Source: Cerioporus squamosus
Lineage: Eukaryota > Basidiomycota > Agaricomycetes > Polyporales > Polyporaceae
Direction: 5' to 3'
Assembly (NCBI GenBank): GCA_022592435.1
Contig: JABYQS010000011.1
Location: 310,001 to 374,000, forward strand
DNA: 64,000 bases
The stretch's first letter is position 1. Each line of letters starts with the position of its first letter. Under the pieces are notes generated by a model. It saw only the letters and a program-made list of their open reading frames with translations. It was not told where the DNA came from and did not search any database. The position numbers were made by a program, and so were the translations under genes. This document shows, one piece after another, positions 12,401 through 23,856 of this stretch.

Positions 12401-13828
12401 GTTCCGCAGTGCCTGAGATGCACAAGCTGTGCCGCCTCGCTGTTACCCAATGGCTCTCTGCCGTGACTGCCAACCCCCGCACGATCACGGCAATAGACAT
12501 TTCATCCGTGATGCAAGCCATGGTGTCGGGTGGACAGCCGGGTATCATCCTCACTGAGTAAGTGTATAATACTGCGCACCGTTACGCCTGATGATGTTGA
12601 CATAGTTCATGCAGGCTTCTTCCAAAGCTCGAGGCAATAGCACTCGACAACACATTGCTCCGGACTCTTGTGCAGGACCTACACACGCGCCGCGCCGTGC
12701 TCGACCCCGCCGGCCAGAACATTCACACGGTGATTATGCGCCTACTCCGGAAATGGGCATCCACCGTATCTCTCACCAGCCCGACTTATGCTGGGTACTA
12801 CGGCTATGGTGCAACTCATGCCGGTCGCCCGAAACCCGCGATAGATGCCCTCGAGTTCTGCTTCTCCGTCAATGCTCCGGACGCCTGCACGTTCATCCTA
12901 ACTCGCCTCCTCAACCCGCCCAAACTCGATGGGAAGTACGTGCAGGAGCAGCTCGCGCCCCTACTGCCAGAGCTTCGTGCGTTCCTCGTCAAGCACAAGC
13001 AACCGCTCACATCTCCTGTCTTTGCACCTGTGTTCCGGGCAATCATGCAGCTCTGGGTGCAGAAGGTGATGGGCACCCGTCCGCCCGATACGGCATCGGT
13101 ATATATCCAGAACCTGCAAAAGTGGGGTTGTGCCTGTGATGTCTGCAAAGCTGTCCGACAATTTCTCACTTCCTCGCCTAACGAAGCCCAGAGCTGGACA
13201 CGTATCGGGGCCCCGAAGAGGAAACACGTGGAGACGTTCTTGCAGACATATGCGTCCGCTATCGCAACCTGGGCAATGATCAGGAGCGTCCCTCAGGGAA
13301 TCACGGTGAGACCACACTTGTGTGTCCCATGACGATCTTTTGGGCTTTACTCACAGTATACAGGTTACGAAATTGAGAGTGCTTCTCGACCCAAGCCGAT
13401 ATGCTCACCACCAGAGCGAAGGCTTGAAGCTGCTCAAGAGCCTCAGCACCAACAGCACCGAACTACAAGCTATCCTAGGACCAGAGTATGCGAGGATCGG
13501 CGCACTCCTCCAAGGCCGTACTGCGCCTGCACACGTGAGCGCGAGCGCCGCGGCAGCGACTAGTGCCAGCCGCGCAGCCGCTTCAAGCACAGGCGTTGCG
13601 AGACCGCCTCCACCCGGTGGCACGGTACCTGGTCCTGGAACGACAACGGCGGTGAGAGCGGCCGTTGCTCCCACACAGCCCGGCACGATCCCTTCTATAG
13701 CTGGATCAATCCGGTCACATACCCAAGCGATGTCGGGCGCACCTGCATCTTCCTCTACTGAGCATGGGCAGCCCGCAAAGCGGAGGAAGACGGCGTATGA
13801 CGCGGAAAAGGTCATTGACTTGACTTGA
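9499..13828 (+). CDS. Large 2OG-Fe(II) dioxygenase-like protein, paralogue 2 (one-base frameshift as sequenced)
   Basis: The proposed start is an ATG alone in its exon (9499-9501), spliced to 9566. The order is an acidic N-terminus (DEDEEEDEEDTDED), then the conserved LEFTGAFSFNRVYPAAPNP block, then the double-stranded beta-helix region: HVD (codon split by the intron 10351-10402), then WYTDVEHEVKPI, then GYRLALSFN. These supply two His, one Asp and the co-substrate Arg of a prolyl-4-hydroxylase-like enzyme. YRRTVLVIWPQW and a long helical region follow, then a CACDVC motif, an Ala/Pro-rich linker, and a tail with KRRKT and VIDLT. A single missing base near 10704 (TCTTGAAG where paralogue 3 has a Trp codon) breaks the frame. 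Near 12175-12230 continuity needs either a 41-nt intron or another indel. The substrate is unknown; the tail suggests nuclear action. Confidence 0.78.
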
Positions 13829-14406
13829 TGAAGGAGACGGCAGCCTCCATGATGTCGTTGGGGGCAATTGGGGGCACTATCATGTAGCTTCAAGGTTTCT
13901 TCAAGGTCCGCGTCCGACCATCCCGTGAATTTGGTAATGCTAATGTGTTGTACTGCGCTCGTCTTAATCCGCAGTGTTGTCTCATGTCATTACCTCATGT
14001 TTGTGAGCAAGGACTAATAGAATTGGTTTTCGATCTTTACGGTCACTGACCAGTGCCCACTGCCGTACTACAGTACTTCCTAGGCAGAAGGTGAACGAGA
14101 GCTTGTGACTGATGGGTCATGTGCCTGTGACCGACGCGTCCCGGAGTGGAGGAACTCGATGATGACGCGTCTTAGACAGTGACCACACTCACCGATTCAG
14201 GACACCCGTGCGCGCGATGCATCAATGACCACCGAGCTCGAACCGGTAGGTGACATCTCTGTTCGCAGATGCCACCGGTTTTTGCTGAACAGTGCGCAGC
14301 AGGCTGACCGTGAGTCACACGAGAATAACACCCAGGCTCGTCTGTCGGAATCTGAGGGTCCTCCGTATCATGGTAATATTCTTTCAGTTTCACGCAATAA
14401 TCTGTG
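13829..14406. other. Intergenic region between dioxygenase paralogues 2 and 3
   Basis: No gene is supported as separate. An ATG at 14225 opens a short frame (MTTELEP) that could be a first exon of paralogue 3 if a long intron with a weak donor is used. Otherwise the stretch holds the 3' end of paralogue 2 and the promoter of paralogue 3. Confidence 0.5.
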
Positions 14407-17400
14407 ATGACCTGGCCTATATGCTCAGCATTTCCTACGACGGCTGACTCGTCAGAGCAGTTGTCTGGCAGCTGCGACACAACGGTAGCAGCCACTGGAC
14501 AGACGGACTTACCTCTCAGGCCAACAACCGGTGGGAAGACCGTCTGGCAAGTATTATCACAGTCGAGCACGGCCCTCGACGACGACATTCCCTCGTCTCA
14601 ACGTGAGTACTGAGAGCGACTTCCAGTCTTCTCCCGCTCGCCAGATTGATTGATCCCGCAGAATCGAGTCGTGGCGATACGAACCCAACGAAAATGCCAG
14701 CGCAGCCGACATCGCCTGACGATCCGACGCATCCGCATCCTGCCACTGGAGGTAAGACGGTCTGGACTACGCCGTCAGCTCCAGAAAGCGAAGCAGACGA
14801 GACTATTCCAAGACATACGACTGGCGGCAAGACAATCTTCACGGCGTCCAGCTCTAGGGTCGAGGATGCGGACGAGATGGTTGTCGTTGACGACGACGAT
14901 GACGACGACGACGACGACGCACAGGAGTCTCATCAGAGAGCAATTACAGGTGGAAAGACCGTAATGCCGATGGTACCTATGCCTTCAACGCAATCGACCG
15001 AGACTGACCTGAATGAGTCTATGGAGGACGACGTCAGCGCATCTGAATCTATGGATGAAGAAGATCGCTCATCTGACAGCGCCGACGAGGAGACTATACT
15101 CTCGGACGATGCTTCTACAAGCATCCGAGTACGTACCAGTTGCGAAATAGTGGCGCCTTCTACTGTACGTACTGACGTAGGACCCAGGCAGACTTGGAGC
15201 AGGTACTCTCCGGCAAACTCGAGTTCACGGGTACCTTTGCCTTTCGTCGCACGTACTCGGATGCACCGAACCCTGCCCTACATATCGATGGCCTCGGAAC
15301 AGTGGGGCTTCCTCTGAGTCTGCGCGACGCTGCTGCTATCAAGGCTCAGTCCTCCCAGGCTCCATTTGGCATGGCGGATCGTACTGTCATCAATAAGTCG
15401 GTGCGAGATACATGGGAGATAGATGCAAAGCAGGTACGTGTGATACGCCTTATGAGGGTATTGGGCACTGTAAGTGATGCGTATTCAGGTGAAATTTAGG
15501 AACGACAAAGGTTGGTCCGAGTGGCTTCGCCAAGTTGTCAAGAGTGTCTGCGAAGCCCTCGGCGTGAACCATGCAGCCAGTCAGCCGCGCTGTGAATTGT
15601 ATAAGTTACTGCTCTACGAGACTGGTTCTCAGTAAGTATTATAACCCTATACAGACGTTTGCACTAACTCATCCATCTCATTCAGCTTCCTTCCTCATGT
15701 TGAGTACGTCCGCACACATACCGCCTCAGCCTTACAATAGTGCTCACCATGTGTATTCAGTACCGAGAAGCAAGATGGCATGTTTGCCACTATCGTGATA
15801 GTGCTCCCCTCAGAATTCACGGGGGGCGCAGTCCGCGTCTCTCACAGCGGCCTCGCAGAAGAGTACGACTGCAGCTCGACCAGCCTCACAAAGACAACCG
15901 TCCTCGCCTGGTACACCGACGTCATGCACGAGGTGAAACCGGTCACCAGCGGGTACCGCCTCGCGCTCTCCTTCAACCTGCTGCACACCACGACGTCGCT
16001 GCGTCCCGCCCTCGGTGGCCACACGAAGCTCATCGGTGAGCTGCGTCGCGTCCTGCTCTCCTGGAAACGTCTCGGCGAAGACGAGGGCCCGCAGAAGCTC
16101 ATCTGCCTCCTCGAGCATAAGTATTCGCAGGCGAACCTGCGCGGGAGTGCGCTCAAGGGCGCCGATGCGCACAGGGTCTCATTGCTCGATATGCTCGCAC
16201 GCGCCCTGGGCTTTCATCTTGGGCTCGCGAGCATCGTCTATCACGAGAGTGGTTATGGGGATGATGATGGCGGCTCGTACTACAATCGTCGAGATTGGTA
16301 TCATCATGGTGACGACGATGATGAAGAAGAGGACGTCGGCATGGCGGAAGTTACTGACTCGGACATCCGTGTGGAGAACCTTGTTGATCTGAACGGACTC
16401 GACATATGCGACGATCTCGAATATGAGGAGACGGAGACCATTCCGCGCGATCTGGAGGGGATGATCGCAGACGGTGACTATGACGAGCAGGAGTATGAAG
16501 GTTACATGGGCAATGTGAGTGAATAGTGTTGCATTGTCATTGCTGGCCGCTCATGAGCAAATGTGCAGGGTGCTGGATCTTTGGAACGATGTGCGTCTCG
16601 TGCGCTTTCGCAATCTTTCTAGCTCCCGTCACTCATTACTTTGGCTCACAGGGTATCGCCGCACCGCACTAGTGATCTGGCCTTCATGGAGCCACTTTGA
16701 CATCGTACACGGGGAGAACGGTCTGGAGTATGCTTGCAAACGCCTCGGCAGCTCGACATCACCGAAATCAACTCGGGAGGAGCGCGAACTCGCAGAAATA
16801 GTAGTCTCCCAGGCGAAGCCGCTCAACTGCGAGCGGGTCATGAAGACCGCCGGTAAAGCCGCGCGGACATGGAGGGATCTGACCTTGTGGCTGCGCTTAG
16901 TCAAGGCGTGCGACGCGGATAGTGGGATGCGATACTTGGGCGAAAAGAACGTTCTTGGAGCCATAGAGCATTCGGGTTTGATGCTGTTCGACCGACGTGC
17001 GTCTTGAATTCCGTTGTGCTGCTATCCGTCCGAGTCCGCATGCTGACATCCATCGTTCCAGTCTGGAGAGGGCATTTCAGAGGGACACGGTCAACCTGCC
17101 GGCCTTCAAGTTTCTTGACCACTTGGAGGAATGGACAAAGTCGCAGAAGCATACTGTCACAATGCACACGGTAATGCAGACCGCTGATTGGGCCTCCGCT
17201 TGGCGCACCAAGCTCCTGGAGTCACTGAAGCCTCTTGCCCCCGGAGAAGTCGAACCTGTGCTGGATATCGCACTGCGGGTAGGGGGCGTTGAGCTGCTAG
17301 AGAGAAGGTGAATACTTACATATCATCTGAGACCGCTGCTGCTCACACTTCTGTGCAGTGTTCTTCCACAGATCAGGCTCTCTGCCGGCCCGCTTTCAAT

Positions 17401-19093
17401 CTTGCGATGTGCAGGGCATCTGCACGGCTTGCCGACGCTTCCACAGGAGGACAAGTCCCGCCTGGTATACGGGTCAATTCACGCAGCGATCGCCAAGTCC
17501 GACTTCTACGGCCCCGCGCAGGAAGCCCTCGCCGTCGTTGCAGGCCAGCGAACAGCAGATCAAAGTCTGAGAAAGGCGGCGGCGACGACCAAGCATGCCC
17601 TGTTGTCGTTGAATGCCTGCTTCGCCATGGGCCACGAGGACCTCATACCGAGAATCATCACAAAGCTGACCGACTTTGTTGGGACACCGGCTGCGATGGC
17701 ACAGCAACGCGCGAAAGACGTCCTGCTTCCGATAATCAATGAACTCTTGCCCAAAGTGCAGCAACGCGGCCCAGAGCGTCCCATACCGGACATGAAGAAC
17801 TTATGTGACACTGCGAGTGCGCTGTACATGGATTGGATCGCGGCCTCCCCTACCACGCTTACCAAAGCCGACCTCGGCTCCCTGTTTAACGCTGTTGAAT
17901 GCACTGGAGAACCTGGTGCGGTTCTTTCTCAGTGAGTCTCACCCCGCTCCTCATGCGCACTATCCTGATAAGAACACTACTCTAGGATCATCCCGAGACT
18001 GGAGGGTCTACGCCTCAGCGCGTCTGGTATTCGCTCCATTATCGAGGAACTGCAGCAACGCCGCGAGGTCCTCGATCCTACCGGAGATGCGCTGGACGCC
18101 GTCCTCAAGCGGTTCGTGCAGCGATATAGTTCTACCGTTCCTCTCGACGTGCGGAGCAGCAACTCGTACGGCTACGGTCCCGCCACCACTTCCAGAGTGA
18201 ATGCTGCGGCTGCGTTCTCAGACCCCTTCGATTTCTGCGCACGCATGGATGTTGGAGAGGCATGCTGCCAGATCGTGTCTCGACTAGTCAAGCAGTTGTC
18301 TGGCAACCACGCCCAGCTCCGTGACCTCCTCTACTGCCTCATACCCGATATCAAGTACGCGCTGTCAAGATATGGCCGTTCCGTCTCTTCGCCCGCGTAT
18401 GCGCCTATCTTCCGGGACGTGCTGGTCTTGTGGGTCGACACCGTCCTGGGCCGCCGCCCCGCTTCCGAAGCCGCCACAACGCAACTAAAAAAGGTAGATG
18501 GATGGAAGTGTGCCTGCCAGCATTGCAGAGAGGTACGCACGTTCTTGAGAGAGGAGCCCGAGAAGACCAAGACCTGGGGAAGGATCGGATACCGTGTTCG
18601 CCAACACCTGGAGAAGGAGCTCGGACGGTACTGCTGGAGCTGTGCTTCATGGAAGACCGTCAGCACAACCCCTCAAGGCATCTCGGTTTGTTTTCACTTG
18701 TTTCCAGTGTTCGATTGGGTTATTGATACAACGGACCTTGCGCAGGTGACGAAAGGCAACGCTATCTACGAGCCTACCAGATGGCGAGCAGCGCAGCTTC
18801 AGGGTCTCAAGATGTTCGAAAGCATTACCTCTGATACGGGAGAGATGCAAGCCATCCTGGGAGATGACTATCTTCGAGTTGCGTCAGCACTAGGTGTCAA
18901 GGCTTCAGCACCACCGTTGGCGGCAGCCCCTCCAGCAGCAGTAAATGGGAGCACTCCTGCGGCACGACAAGACATCGGGACCCACGGTGCATCAACCAGC
19001 ACCTCAAAAACATCAACGGATGGAGCACCACCTCCGAAACGCAGGAAAACAGTTTACGATGAGAAGGAGGTGATAGACCTTACTTCCGACTAG
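14407..19093 (+). CDS. Large 2OG-Fe(II) dioxygenase-like protein, paralogue 3 (intact)
   Basis: The only member of the array that reads through without a break; I estimate roughly 1,300 residues. The start at 14407 is a choice; 14225 with an extra intron is the alternative. The N-terminus has four TGGKT-containing repeats and an Asp run (VVVDDDD). Next come LEFTGTFAFRRTY, the split HVD codon, WYTDVMHEVKPV and GYRLALSFN, so the metal and 2-oxoglutarate residues are all present. Then come YRRTALVIWPSW, a helical region, GWKCACQHCREVRTFL with its CxCxxC motif, and a linker. The C-terminus is PKRRKTVYDEKE followed by VIDLTSD, a basic nuclear signal plus a SUMO-interaction-like motif. Intron positions match paralogue 2. 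Fungal relatives of the core are usually annotated only as Fe2OG/prolyl-4-hydroxylase domain proteins; the substrate is unknown. Confidence 0.82.
14518..14970 (+). repeat. Four spaced TGGKT coding repeats in paralogue 3
   Basis: The encoded motifs are PTTGGKTVW (about 14521), PATGGKTVW (about 14747), HTTGGKTIF (about 14815) and AITGGKTVM (about 14941). Acidic Ser/Thr/Pro-rich spacers separate them, and an intron separates the first from the second. DNA of the repeats differs in codon use, so they are protein-level repeats, not a recent DNA duplication. The motif is absent from paralogues 1 and 2. Confidence 0.85.
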
Positions 19094-19373
19094 TTGTCCT
19101 CCCGGGCCCGGAGGCCGACAAGTCTTATGTATCTAGGAGTCGCTGTATAGGATGCGCGGATTGAGCTATGTCGTGTGATTCTTTAGGCCCACACCAACCA
19201 GTCCTTCTGTGCTCTAGCCTGAGCTTGCCATGCTTCGTGCGTGCGGAGGTACAGACCATGGTCATATGCATGTAGACACTGACCAGAGCGGGTAGCGCCC
19301 GGAGTGCGTCGCAAACGCCGACGCGTAAATTGAGGCGTCTCGACCTCTTCCGTCCACCACGTCCTTGCCCTCC

Positions 19374-20399
19374 ATGCACACCGCGCGCAGAGCTACCGCC
19401 GCCTTTCCTCGTCTCTATTCGACCTCCGCACCGGTCAAGCCCTCCGTGAAGCTTATTGCGGAGCTTCGCAAGAGAACCGAAGGCGTGTCCCTCACCAAGG
19501 CCAGAGAAGCGCTCGCTGCCAGCAACAACGACCTCGAAGCAGCCCTTCAATGGCTTGACACCGACCGCGCTGCTACCGGAGCAGCGAAGGTCGCGAAGCT
19601 GGCCGACCGCGTTGCCGGCCAAGGTCTCATCGGCATTCAGGTCCTCTCGCCAGGGGCGCGGCTCGGACCCGCGGGCGCGGTGCGTGCGGCGATGGTCGAG
19701 CTGAACTGCGAGACGGATTTCGTCGCGCGTAACGACCTGTTCGGCAAGTTGCTCTCGGATATCGCGCACACCGCTGCGTACCTCGCGGAGCCGAAGGCGG
19801 ACGGACCATTCCTTCAATCACTATCCGTCGACCAGTTGAACGACGCTCCCCTCCTGGACCCCGCGACGTCCGCGCCCGCGCACACGACAGTCGAGGCTGC
19901 AGTTAGGGACTTGGTGACGAAGGTTGGGGAGAAGGTAACCCTGCGGCGAGCGGTAGCTGTCGCGCGCGACCCGCTGCCGCACACGCAGAGTCATTTGGGC
20001 ATCCGCGTATTCCCCTACGTCCACGGCACCGTGACGATCCCGACCAACGGCACGAAGGCCGCGCTCTCCCTCTACGCACTCAAGTCACCAAGACTGCCCT
20101 CTCTCATCGGCTCGGAGGAGTTCCAGCGTGACCTCGCTGCGCTGGAACGCTCGCTTGGTCGTACAGTTGTTGGCTTCCCTGTAACTCATGTTGGCGACCC
20201 CTCGCGACCAGATCCCGAGGCATGGTACCACCAACCCACGGATATGTTCCCGAGCAAGAACGGCAGCACGGTCGTCGAAGAGTTGGCCGCGTGGGCGAAG
20301 AAACGCGGGATGGTGCCGGAAGGAGGCGCAGACGAGGCTGGTCTCGCACTGCTTGAGTTCCAGAGGTGGTCGGTCGGTGAGGCTCCGGGGAGCAACTGA
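19374..20399 (+). CDS. TSF1: Mitochondrial translation elongation factor Ts
   Basis: An intronless gene of 341 residues. The N-terminus MHTARRATAAFPRLYSTSA is rich in Arg, Ala and Ser without acidic residues, as expected of a matrix-targeting presequence. A UBA-like domain follows (IAELRKRTEGVSLTKAREAL, then DLEAALQWL), then the EF-Ts signature ELNCETDFVARND and the dimerisation domain. EF-Ts exchanges GDP for GTP on mitochondrial EF-Tu. Baker's yeast lacks it but many other fungi keep it. The ATG at 19374 is the first in frame. The preceding gap to the dioxygenase stop is only 280 bp. Confidence 0.92.
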   Translation: MHTARRATAAFPRLYSTSAPVKPSVKLIAELRKRTEGVSLTKAREALAASNNDLEAALQWLDTDRAATGAAKVAKLADRVAGQGLIGIQVLSPGARLGPAGAVRAAMVELNCETDFVARNDLFGKLLSDIAHTAAYLAEPKADGPFLQSLSVDQLNDAPLLDPATSAPAHTTVEAAVRDLVTKVGEKVTLRRAVAVARDPLPHTQSHLGIRVFPYVHGTVTIPTNGTKAALSLYALKSPRLPSLIGSEEFQRDLAALERSLGRTVVGFPVTHVGDPSRPDPEAWYHQPTDMFPSKNGSTVVEELAAWAKKRGMVPEGGADEAGLALLEFQRWSVGEAPGSN

Positions 20400-21479
20400 A
20401 GGGAGCCAACATGGATGTCTATTAGGTGATTACACCGTCCTCACACTTGAAACAGGTTGCTGATCGTTCTTGTTTTGCTAGAGCCTAGAGGACCTACGCT
20501 ATTGAAGTATAATACTCGTCATAGTCGCGCTGCTGCAACGCAATATGCATCACTACTCCATCACCATCATCATACGCGAGTGTCCGCGCGAGTCTTCACC
20601 TACCTGTCGTGAATGTAGTGTGCCACAACAACCGGGCGCGGCCTGTATTGGCGGTCGGAGCTCTGCGGGAAAATCGGACTTGCGGCATCCCGGGGTCACA
20701 ATTGCTCACCCACACATTGAGTTCCCGGATATCCCTTTCCTACTCGTACCAAACTCCATGAAGCAGTCCATAGCCTCGTGGGTCGCCTCGCCGCCACTAC
20801 ACATGTTCTCCCAACGCGCTCGTGCCCGCCGTGCTGCGTATCGATCAACACGCGTGTGCAAGTCACAAACTCCGACCATGCGGAACTGAACGCCTCGCTT
20901 CGCTGTGATTGTCTTCTTGGAATGTATCTGAAGACTTACACCTTTGGGTTTCATGCGGCGATACGAATAGCATGCGGGAGGGAGATGTGCGCAAGGAAGA
21001 TGCTAGGTTTCCACGTTCCAAAGCCTTGCTACCGAGCCCTGAGCTTTCTTGCACCCCGCATCGCCTGGCTGATGCTCTCTGGCTTGGATGCTGAAAATAA
21101 CGGCGCATGTGAGGATGCTCTTCGGGTTCGGTGAGAGTCGGAGGCTGTAAGCTAAGAGCGTCGATTGGCCAGAGCGATGTGCGGGGCCAGCCAAGGTTCC
21201 GTGTACTAGGGTAGACAGCTGCAAACGATGGTGGTAGTAGCAAGAAGAAAAGATTCCGCGTGACAAAAAGCAAGGAGAAAGAATGTGACAAACGAACCTC
21301 TGCCACCAAGTCAGACAGACGAGCGCTGTTCTCCGGCACGGTCCACCTCTCTCCTCTAACTTACTTGCACTCTGCTCCGACGCCGCACGGCGTCGACATC
21401 TAACCTGCTTTTCCGCCTCTTCTCCTGCTGCCTGCCCGTCAAGATACCCGTCTCCGCGCGCACCGCCGATCGTCCTGCC
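20400..21479. other. Intergenic region with no supported gene
   Basis: About 1.1 kb between EF-Ts and the taxilin-type gene, both on the plus strand. Small frames exist on both strands but show no domain, signal peptide or consistent splicing. The stretch should hold the EF-Ts 3' end and the promoter of the next gene. A C/T-rich tract runs up to the ATG at 21480, a common feature of fungal promoters. Confidence 0.5.
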
Positions 21480-23542
21480 ATGAACGGCGCACAACCCGCG
21501 AGACACGGCAGACCCGCCCCCGCCGGCCCCACCCCGCCTGCTCCTGCCGCTGCACCCCCTGTGCCACCAAATCCATCCCAGCCACAGCCAGCGTCGCGCA
21601 CGACGAACGGGACCGCTGTAAATGGCACACACGCGCCCCCACCAAAGGGCAAGAAGAAGGCCGCGGAGCAGCCCGTGGACCCTTCACAGATGTACGAGAC
21701 TCTGAAGAGCCGGATCGCAGCTCTCGAGGAGGAGGAGGTGCACGAGGAGGAAGAGGAGCGGCGCTTTGGTGAGTTGCATCTGTGCATGGACGTAGGGGGT
21801 GGTCGGCTGACATACCGCGTCTGTGTAGCGGAGGAGGCACAGAACTCCGTGTCGGGCATGACAGAGACGGCCATCCATGCAAAGTATATTGAACTGGTGC
21901 GTGAACATCTCCGAGAAGTGCTCACAGATTGAACATGACCATATGTCTCCTGTCGCAGTTCGCGGAGCTCAAGCGGCTGGAGCGAGACCATGCAAAGGAG
22001 AAGCAGAAGTTGGTGAAGGACAAGGATGCAGGTCGGTTAGTTTGCTTGTCCATTCGACGTGTTCTTATCCCTCCCAGCCAAGGGCCAGTTGACTAAGGCC
22101 AACCAGACGAAGACGAAGATGGAGAACCTCGCTCGGGAGCTACAGAAGGCGAGTGCTACCCGGCATCCTACCCTGATTTGGATTTTGACTGCGCAGCTTC
22201 CTCCAGGATAACAAGAAGCTACGGGTGGGTGAATTAGCTCGCGTCCCCCGATTGCAACTGCTTGACAGGCGCACAACTCGTAGGAGGACAGCAAACGTCT
22301 AGCAACATGTGTGGAGGAAGCACAGGAGGAGGTGCGTGTTAGTCATATCCGGGTCTGGCGGGCGCATAACCTTCTACAACCACTTCAAGATCATGCAAAT
22401 GAAGAACGACATGGCAAAGCGCGCGGAACGAGCGAAGATCCAGGAGAGTAAGTACCGCGACATGCCCGACATCGTCGTGCGCGTCGTGTGCAAGTACCGC
22501 GCGGAGCTGTACTTCAAGATCTCGCGGAAGACGAAGCTCTCGCGGCTCTTCAACGCTTGGACAGAGCGCATGGAGTCGAATGTCTCGTCTTCGGGCACGA
22601 GCACCATCGTCGCAGGGAAGAAGAGTAGCCCGCTTGTAAACGGGACGAGCACAACTGGCACGCTCAGCTCGAGCTCGATGCAGTTCATCTTCTCACATGG
22701 CGGTCGGACGCTGGAACCAGATCAGACACCGGAGGAAGCGGGCATTGAGGACGGGGATGTCATCCTTGCAGTGGAGATGATGGACTTGACCGAGGGTCCG
22801 GGGACAGAAGAGCTGGACGACGGCCCGCAGCCAGTGCGTCAAAAGCTGAGGAAGGAGTGGGTGGATGACCCAACAGAGTGAGTGCTAAAGTAAACGAGGT
22901 GAGGACTTGGCCAGGTGGTTAACCATGTGGCAGGGCGCGGAAGACGCTGCAGAGTATTTTCGATGGAGTGTGCGTACCCCTCTCTACCCTCCTCTCTCAC
23001 CTGGTGGGCTGACGGGTCCTCGTACGGGTCGCAGTGTTACCGAGCGGCTGAAGGAGGTCTTACGGCAATACGAGCTGCGAGAACGACACTTTGAGTGCGT
23101 AGTGCGCTCGAAGGAGCTCGAAGTTCTGCTGTCACGAGCGCGTGCAGCAGAACAGAAGCAGCTCGCCGACGCTGAGAAGGCTCGAGCAGACAAAATGGAG
23201 GAAGAGGTGCGCTGCGGTGTATGTTGCTTCGTTGGTTCCCCTGGTTCTCACATACCGAGCAGGCTAAACAGCTCCGGAAAGAGCTGGATGACGCGACAGA
23301 GCAGCAGACTGTCCTCATAAACAAACTACTGTCGTGTTGTCACGAGGTACGTGCACGCTCGCGTTTTTACTCGCCGGGGTCGCTCATTGACTTACCTTGA
23401 TCCTCCACAGCCGGACAGCGAGCGAACACGACAATTTCTGCAATCCTTACATGGGGCACTACATAAGCAAGATGCCCACAAGCAGGAAGGAGGCGGCGGG
23501 GAAAAGGAAAAAGCAAACAGTCGCCGGGCAGACGGCTCCTGA
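21480..23542 (+). CDS. Taxilin-family coiled-coil protein with an embedded SUMO-like domain
   Basis: The N-terminal ~65 residues are Pro/Ala-rich and disordered. A taxilin-type coiled coil follows: AIHAKYIELFAELKRLERD, then TKMENLARELQKDNKKLRED, then SKRLATCVEEAQEE. A 58-nt phase-0 intron leads to IMQMKNDMAKRAERAKIQESKYRDMP. Next is a beta-grasp, Rad60-SLD/SUMO-like domain of about 110 residues (DIVVRVV, LYFKISRKTKLSRLFNAW, a Ser/Gly/Thr loop, then MQFIFSHGGRTL, DQTPEEAGIEDGDVI). A 56-nt intron and two further in-phase joins return to taxilin C-terminal sequence, RLKEVLRQYELRERHFE, then RSKELEVLLSRARAAE. The intron 22149-22206 starts with GC, not GT. Taxilins bind syntaxins and nascent-chain complexes in animals; the fungal role is unclear. 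The Ubl lacks a C-terminal Gly-Gly, so it is a binding module and not a conjugated modifier. Confidence 0.8.
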
Positions 23543-23856
23543 CAGCGACGTGGGTGAGTGTACGATGTGCAGCTCCTCTCCTGTGTAGATTGTACCTCGT
23601 CGCGCACTCATCATCATCGATTGCCATTTCGACATCTCTCACCTACGAGCGGGATATATGCGCCCTGGCGGAGTTCGATTGCTGCTGCAGGTAAGCCCTA
23701 TCGATGATGGTATGGGTAGACAAGGTGAGAGCGAAAGTCCATTGGTAACGGTAACAGTACGACGACGACGAAGACGGATATACGATGGTGATACAGTCCA
23801 TGTGACACGCATAGCAGAGTATGCGTGGTCTAGGCATGAGGTCCTTGCTTTCATAC

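Noticed and set aside
22394..22881. A separate SUMO-like gene nested inside a taxilin intron
   Set aside because: All three joins around the domain agree in phase with normal-length introns, and the coiled coil runs smoothly into it. One fused gene is simpler.
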